From Prevotellaceae bacterium UBA7028 (GTDB taxonomy: Bacteria > Bacteroidota > Bacteroidia > Bacteroidales > Bacteroidaceae), in NCBI GenBank assembly GCA_002494215.1, contig DLBF01000051.1, positions 1-8,422 of the forward strand: a DNA stretch of 8,422 bases. Reading direction: 5' to 3'. Below are positions 5,483-8,422 of the stretch, one piece after another. A program made the translations under genes and the position numbers. The notes beneath the pieces are model-generated. The model did not search any database and was not told where the DNA came from. It worked only from the letters and a program-made list of their open reading frames with translations. Every line of letters starts with the position of its first letter. The first letter of the stretch is position 1.

Positions 5483-6739
5483 ATGGATAGTTTATCATTA
5501 TCGCTAGATACTGTTTGGATGTTGTTGGCTGCCATGCTGGTGTTCTTTATGCAGCCGGGTTTCGCGCTGTGTGAGGCAGGTTTTACACGCAGTAAGAATA
5601 CGGCTAACATTCTGTTCAAGAACTTTGTTGATTTTATGTTCGGCTCTTTGCTGTTCTGGTTCGTGGGCTTCGGCCTTATGTTCGGAAGCGATGCGCTGGG
5701 AGGCTTTATCGGTTTGCCCAACTGGGGCGACCTCTCTTTCTACAAGGGTGACCTGCCTGTTGAGGGCTTCCTGATTTTCGAGACTGTCTTCTGTGCTACA
5801 GCTGCTACCATCGTTAGTGGTGCTATGGCCGAGCGTACTAAGTTCTCTATGTACGTTATTTATAGCGCTATTATCTCTCTGCTGATTTATCCCATCGAGG
5901 GTCACTGGACCTGGGGTGGCGGTTGGCTTTGCAACGATGCTGCCGACAGCTTCATGATGACAACCTTTGGCGACGTGTTCCACGACTTTGCTGGTTCTGC
6001 TATTGTTCACAGCGTTGGTGGTGTGTTGGCTCTGATTGGTGCAATCGCATTGGGTGCCCGTCGTGGTAAGTATGGCAAGGATGGTAAGAGCCGCGCTATT
6101 CCCGGTCACTCTCTGACATTGGCTGCCCTGGGTGTGTTCATCCTGTGGATGGGATGGTTCGGTTTCAACCCTGGTTCTCAGCTGGCTGCTTCTGGCGCAG
6201 TTAACCGCACGGCTATCTGTCATGTCTTCCTGACTACCAACCTGGCTGCTGCTGCCGGTGGTGTGGCTACCATGTTCCTGACTTGGTTGAAATATAAGAA
6301 GCCCTCTTTCTCTCTGACCTTGAATGGTGTGTTGGCAGGTCTTGTTGGTATTACCGCTGGTTGTGACTTGGTTTCACCCGTAGGTGCCGTTGTTATCGGC
6401 CTTATCTGTGGTACTGTTTTGGTATTCTCTATCGAGTTTATTGATCATGTGCTGCACATCGACGACCCTGTAGGTGCAAGCTCTGTTCATGGTGTTTGCG
6501 GTATCCTGGGTACATTGCTTACAGGTTTGCTCTCAACCAGCAACGGTGCTCTGTACGGTCATGGTTGGGGGTTCTTCGGAGCAGAGTGCTTTGGTATCCT
6601 GATGATTGACCTTTGGGCTGCAGCCTGCGGTATCATCCTCTTCTTTGCCATTAAGAAGATTCACGGCTTGCGTGTTCCTGCCCGTATCGAGGACGAAGGT
6701 CTGGATATCTACGAGCATGGAGAGACTTGCTACAATTAA
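5483..6739 (+). CDS. amtB: Ammonium transporter, Amt/Mep/Rh family
   Basis: This is an inner-membrane ammonium channel of 418 residues, with eleven predicted helices and normal family length. Visible signatures are QPGFALCEAGFTRSKN (24-39), FETVFCATAATIVSGAMAER (99-118), GHWTWGGGWL (140-149), DFAGSAIVHSVGG (168-180), GWFGFNPGS (224-232) and DDPVGASSVHGVCGILG (327-343). The twin pore histidines are His176 and His336; Asp168 is eight residues before His176, as Asp160 is before His168 in E. coli AmtB. The C-terminal tail from about 394 (HGLRVPARIEDEGLDIYEHG) is the cytosolic segment that in this family couples the subunits and contacts GlnK. There is no N-terminal signal extension. It lies 119 bases after glnK, the gap being filled by an inverted repeat, and 93 bases before a beta-barrel gene. 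Expression probably follows nitrogen supply through the shared upstream promoter. Confidence 0.97.
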   Translation: MDSLSLSLDTVWMLLAAMLVFFMQPGFALCEAGFTRSKNTANILFKNFVDFMFGSLLFWFVGFGLMFGSDALGGFIGLPNWGDLSFYKGDLPVEGFLIFETVFCATAATIVSGAMAERTKFSMYVIYSAIISLLIYPIEGHWTWGGGWLCNDAADSFMMTTFGDVFHDFAGSAIVHSVGGVLALIGAIALGARRGKYGKDGKSRAIPGHSLTLAALGVFILWMGWFGFNPGSQLAASGAVNRTAICHVFLTTNLAAAAGGVATMFLTWLKYKKPSFSLTLNGVLAGLVGITAGCDLVSPVGAVVIGLICGTVLVFSIEFIDHVLHIDDPVGASSVHGVCGILGTLLTGLLSTSNGALYGHGWGFFGAECFGILMIDLWAAACGIILFFAIKKIHGLRVPARIEDEGLDIYEHGETCYN

Positions 6740-6802
6740 ATGAAGAGTGAAGAATGAAGAGTGAAGAATTTGCTGCCGCCGTGAAAGGCGGGAGTGAAGA
6801 AT
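6739..6802 (+). repeat. Tandem 14-mer and hairpin in the amtB-porin gap
   Basis: AATGAAGAGTGAAG occurs twice back to back (6739-6752, 6753-6766), overlapping the last base of the amtB stop codon. A partial third copy, GAGTGAAGAAT, lies at 6792-6802. Between them CCGCC (6776-6780) and GGCGG (6787-6791) make a five-pair hairpin with a GTGAAA loop. No T tract follows, so it is not a terminator; it may protect or process the mRNA between the two genes. Confidence 0.65.
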
Positions 6803-6832
6803 CAAAAATGAATAATTTAAATAAAATACGTT

Positions 6833-7522
6833 ATGAAAAAGATGTTGTTTATTCTCCTTTCCGTAGCAGGTGTGACTATGGCGGGAGCTCAAGATAAAGT
6901 GTCTGCTAACCTTGGTGTTGATTTGGTTAACCAATATATCTGGCGTGGTCAGGATCTGGGCAATGTGTCGTTGCAGCCTACTCTTGGTGTTGAATGGAAA
7001 GGCTTGAGCCTGTCAGCCTGGGGAAGCGTGGGTATTACCCGTGCCGAGGATACCAAAGAGTTGGATATCACTCTCAGCTATAGCACAAAAGGCTTTACGG
7101 TAGGTTTGACAGACTATTGGTTCTCTGATGGCAGCTACTTCCAGTATAAGTCTGGTAAGACTACCCATATCTGGGAAGGCTACGTTGGATACGACTTTGG
7201 TTTCCTGTCTGCTACATGGTACACCAACTTTGCTGGTGACGATGGACTGAATGGCAGTCTGAATCGTGCTTACAGTAGCTATCTGGAGTTGATCGCTCCA
7301 TTTACGCTGGCCAAGCTTGACTGGGAAGCCTCTGTCGGCATCGTTCCCTGGGCTACCACCACGTATGGTACTGGAGGTTTTGCTTGTGCCAATGTAGGCC
7401 TGAAGGCCACCAAGGATTTTGTTATCAAGGAGAAATATCATCTGCCAGTCTTTGTTGGTCTTACTGCCAATCCCGACAGTGGAAAGATGTATCTACTCTG
7501 CGGGCTTTCCTTTAAGATTTAA
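6833..7522 (+). CDS. Outer-membrane beta-barrel protein, putative TorF/Gcw_chp-like porin
   Basis: The protein has 229 residues and a clear Sec signal peptide: MKKMLFILLSVAGVTMAGA with a cleavage site Ala19-Gln20 (A-G-A). The mature part is rich in alternating polar and aromatic residues and strand-turn-strand patterns such as GLSLSAWGSVGIT and GFTVGLTDYWFSDGSYFQYK, and ends in a strand LLCGLSFKI. This is the pattern of a small outer-membrane barrel. VNQYIWRGQDLGN (32-44) matches the YxWRG signature near the N-terminus of the TorF/CHP02001 (Gcw_chp) family of putative porins, which from memory are often found near glnK and amtB in other phyla too. The substrate is not known; a link to ammonium or another nitrogen compound is inference from position. 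It is last in the unit, with a strong terminator downstream. ATG 6833 is chosen because it opens the signal peptide. Confidence is high for a secreted barrel, moderate for the family. Confidence 0.82.
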   Translation: MKKMLFILLSVAGVTMAGAQDKVSANLGVDLVNQYIWRGQDLGNVSLQPTLGVEWKGLSLSAWGSVGITRAEDTKELDITLSYSTKGFTVGLTDYWFSDGSYFQYKSGKTTHIWEGYVGYDFGFLSATWYTNFAGDDGLNGSLNRAYSSYLELIAPFTLAKLDWEASVGIVPWATTTYGTGGFACANVGLKATKDFVIKEKYHLPVFVGLTANPDSGKMYLLCGLSFKI

Positions 7523-7593
7523 TTGACAATGTCCTTTTTTGATTTGATATAATCCCTTTTTCGGTAGATTTGCCGTCGAGGCTATATCGTGCC

Positions 7594-7628
7594 CCCCGCC
7601 ATCGAGAACGATGGTGGGGATTTTTTTT
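7594..7628 (+). terminator. Intrinsic terminator of the glnK-amtB-porin unit
   Basis: CCCCGCCATCG (7594-7604) and CGATGGTGGGG (7609-7619) form an eleven-pair stem with one G-U pair and an AGAA loop. After one A comes a run of eight T (7621-7628). It is a textbook intrinsic terminator, about 70 bases past the last stop codon. Confidence 0.9.
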
Positions 7629-7854
7629 CTTTTTGCGGCCAGCTTAGAGAAATTTTGTTCCTTAGTTAGAGAAAAAATTTTCCCTCACTGGGGAGTAAAT
7701 ACTTCTCGGTTACGCATGACGGATTAAACAGCGGAAAATGTGCAAAAATGTGCTCCGAAGGTTCAACTTTATAATATATTATACCGTATTTGGGGTAAAA
7801 TGTGTTAAATATGACATCTTAATCAAAATAATTTATCTTTTTGATTGAAATGTA
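7629..7854. other. Non-coding stretch before pyrG with small repeats
   Basis: The 405-base gap 7523-7927 holds no convincing gene. Apart from the terminator and promoter listed separately, it shows an imperfect direct repeat TTAGAGAAATTTTGTTCC / TTAGAGAAAAAATTTTCC (7644-7661, 7666-7683), a perfect palindrome ATAATATATTAT (7771-7782), and an inverted repeat AATCAAAA (7821-7828) / TTTTGATT (7839-7846) that ends eight bases before the pyrG -33 box. The last is the best candidate for a protein-binding site. All are A/T-rich and may be chance. Confidence 0.4.
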
Positions 7855-7885
7855 TTTGATAATTGAGCAAAACGACGTACCTTTG
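7855..7885 (+). promoter_or_regulatory. Promoter of pyrG
   Basis: TTTG at 7855-7858 and TACCTTTG at 7878-7885 are 19 bases apart, a canonical Bacteroidota promoter. Transcription should begin near 7892, giving a leader of about 36 bases. Confidence 0.8.
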
Positions 7886-7907
7886 CGCCATAATTAATCA
7901 AATTGTA

Positions 7908-7928
7908 ATGAATAACACGGCAAGATAA
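7908..7928 (+). other. Six-codon leader mini-ORF before pyrG
   Basis: ATG at 7908 opens a frame MNNTAR that ends at TAA 7926-7928; the last A of this stop is the first base of the pyrG ATG (TAATG). Such an overlap would permit stop-restart translation. It may be accidental, as no conservation can be judged here. Confidence 0.3.
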
Positions 7929-8422
7929 TGAAAACCAATTACATCTTTGTTACAGGCGGTGTTGTCTCTTCACTTGGCAAGGGCATAATTTCTGCCAGCA
8001 TAGGTAAGCTGTTGCAGGCACGCGGCTACAAAGTCACTATTCAGAAGTTTGACCCGTACATCAACATTGATCCGGGTACCCTGAACCCTTACGAGCATGG
8101 CGAGTGCTATGTAACGGAGGATGGTTTCGAAACAGATCTGGACTTGGGACACTACGAGCGTTTTACGGGTATTCGTACCACGCGTAACAACAGTATCACC
8201 ACAGGTCGTATCTATAAGACTGTTATAGATCGCGAGCGTCACGGTGATTATCTGGGTAAGACCATTCAGGTTGTGCCTCATATCACGGACGAGATTAAGC
8301 GCCGTATGCTGCGCGAAGACGAGCAGGGCGAGTCTTTTGACTTCGTTATCACTGAGGTGGGTGGTACCATTGGTGATATTGAGAGTGCTCCCTTCATGGA
8401 GGCTATCCGACAGTTGCGCTGG
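7928..8422 (+). CDS. pyrG: CTP synthase, N-terminal part (cut by window edge)
   Basis: CTP synthase aminates UTP to CTP with ATP and glutamine, the last step of pyrimidine nucleotide synthesis, in the cytosol. The first 165 codons are here, out of roughly 535-550 usual. They cover most of the synthetase (amidoligase) domain; the glutaminase domain lies beyond the edge. [20 protein letters not shown] holds the P-loop ([10 protein letters not shown], 10-19). [20 protein letters not shown] (40-59) is the UTP/ATP region, [11 protein letters not shown] (69-79) contains Asp72, and [12 protein letters not shown] (142-153) contains Glu143; these two acidic residues bind magnesium in the family. The start agrees with the known N-terminus. 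The gene has its own promoter after a strong terminator, so it is a separate unit from the nitrogen cassette. A six-codon mini-ORF overlaps the ATG by one base. Confidence 0.97.
   Translation, partial: MKTNYIFVTGGVVSSLGKGIISASIGKLLQARGYKVTIQKFDPYINIDPGTLNPYEHGECYVTEDGFETDLDLGHYERFTGIRTTRNNSITTGRIYKTVIDRERHGDYLGKTIQVVPHITDEIKRRMLREDEQGESFDFVITEVGGTIGDIESAPFMEAIRQLRW

Noticed and set aside
5504..6223. Minus-strand open frame of 239 codons inside amtB
   Set aside because: It is long only because of codon use in amtB; the amtB frame carries all family motifs and the shadow product looks like no known protein.
7013..7441. Minus-strand open frame of 142 codons inside the barrel gene
   Set aside because: It overlaps a gene with signal peptide and barrel pattern; no start context or promoter.
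7970..8281. Minus-strand open frame of 103 codons inside pyrG
   Set aside because: It lies opposite the highly conserved synthetase domain of CTP synthase and has no support of its own.

Overview
The window looks like a chromosomal stretch from a Bacteroidota bacterium, most likely Prevotella-like. Three things support this. The exact octamer TACCTTTG, a form of the Bacteroidota -7 box TAnnTTTG, stands before all four transcription units that begin here. Diaminopimelate is made by the LL-diaminopimelate aminotransferase (DapL) route. Starts mostly lack a clear Shine-Dalgarno sequence. The species assignment is inference from sequence style, not a database match.

Left part (1-3633, minus strand): a compact unit dapF-dapL-gltB. 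DapL needs glutamate as amino donor, and GltB, the large subunit of glutamate synthase, makes glutamate, so the unit joins ammonia assimilation to lysine and peptidoglycan precursor synthesis. gltB runs off the left edge. Its glutaminase domain carries two C/G-rich repeats in opposite orientation, both read in frame. A good promoter lies upstream of dapF.

Middle (3792-4700, plus strand): a divergent gene for a DUF1295 membrane protein of the steroid 5-alpha-reductase-like group. It is split by a one-base frameshift in a run of eight G. A terminator-like hairpin follows. The 315-base gap to the next gene holds an inverted repeat, a promoter -7 box and a palindrome.

Right-middle (5016-7522, plus strand): a nitrogen cassette with a P-II signal protein (glnK type, T-loop one residue shorter than in E. 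coli GlnB), the ammonium channel amtB, and a small outer-membrane beta-barrel protein. A second C-rich inverted repeat pair fills the glnK-amtB gap and ends six bases before the amtB start. A tandem 14-mer repeat fills the amtB-porin gap. A strong intrinsic terminator at 7594-7628 closes the unit.

Right end (7855-8422, plus strand): a canonical Bacteroidota promoter, a short leader with a six-codon mini-ORF, and the N-terminal 165 codons of CTP synthase (pyrG), cut by the window edge. CTP synthase consumes glutamine, so most genes here touch ammonium, glutamine or glutamate use.

No tRNA, rRNA, CRISPR array, transposase or phage gene was seen. The unusual content is the set of short repeats: two C-rich inverted pairs, a heptamer repeat and a 14-mer tandem repeat. 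They occupy gene junctions and, in one case, a coding region. I found no convincing wholly new multi-gene system.
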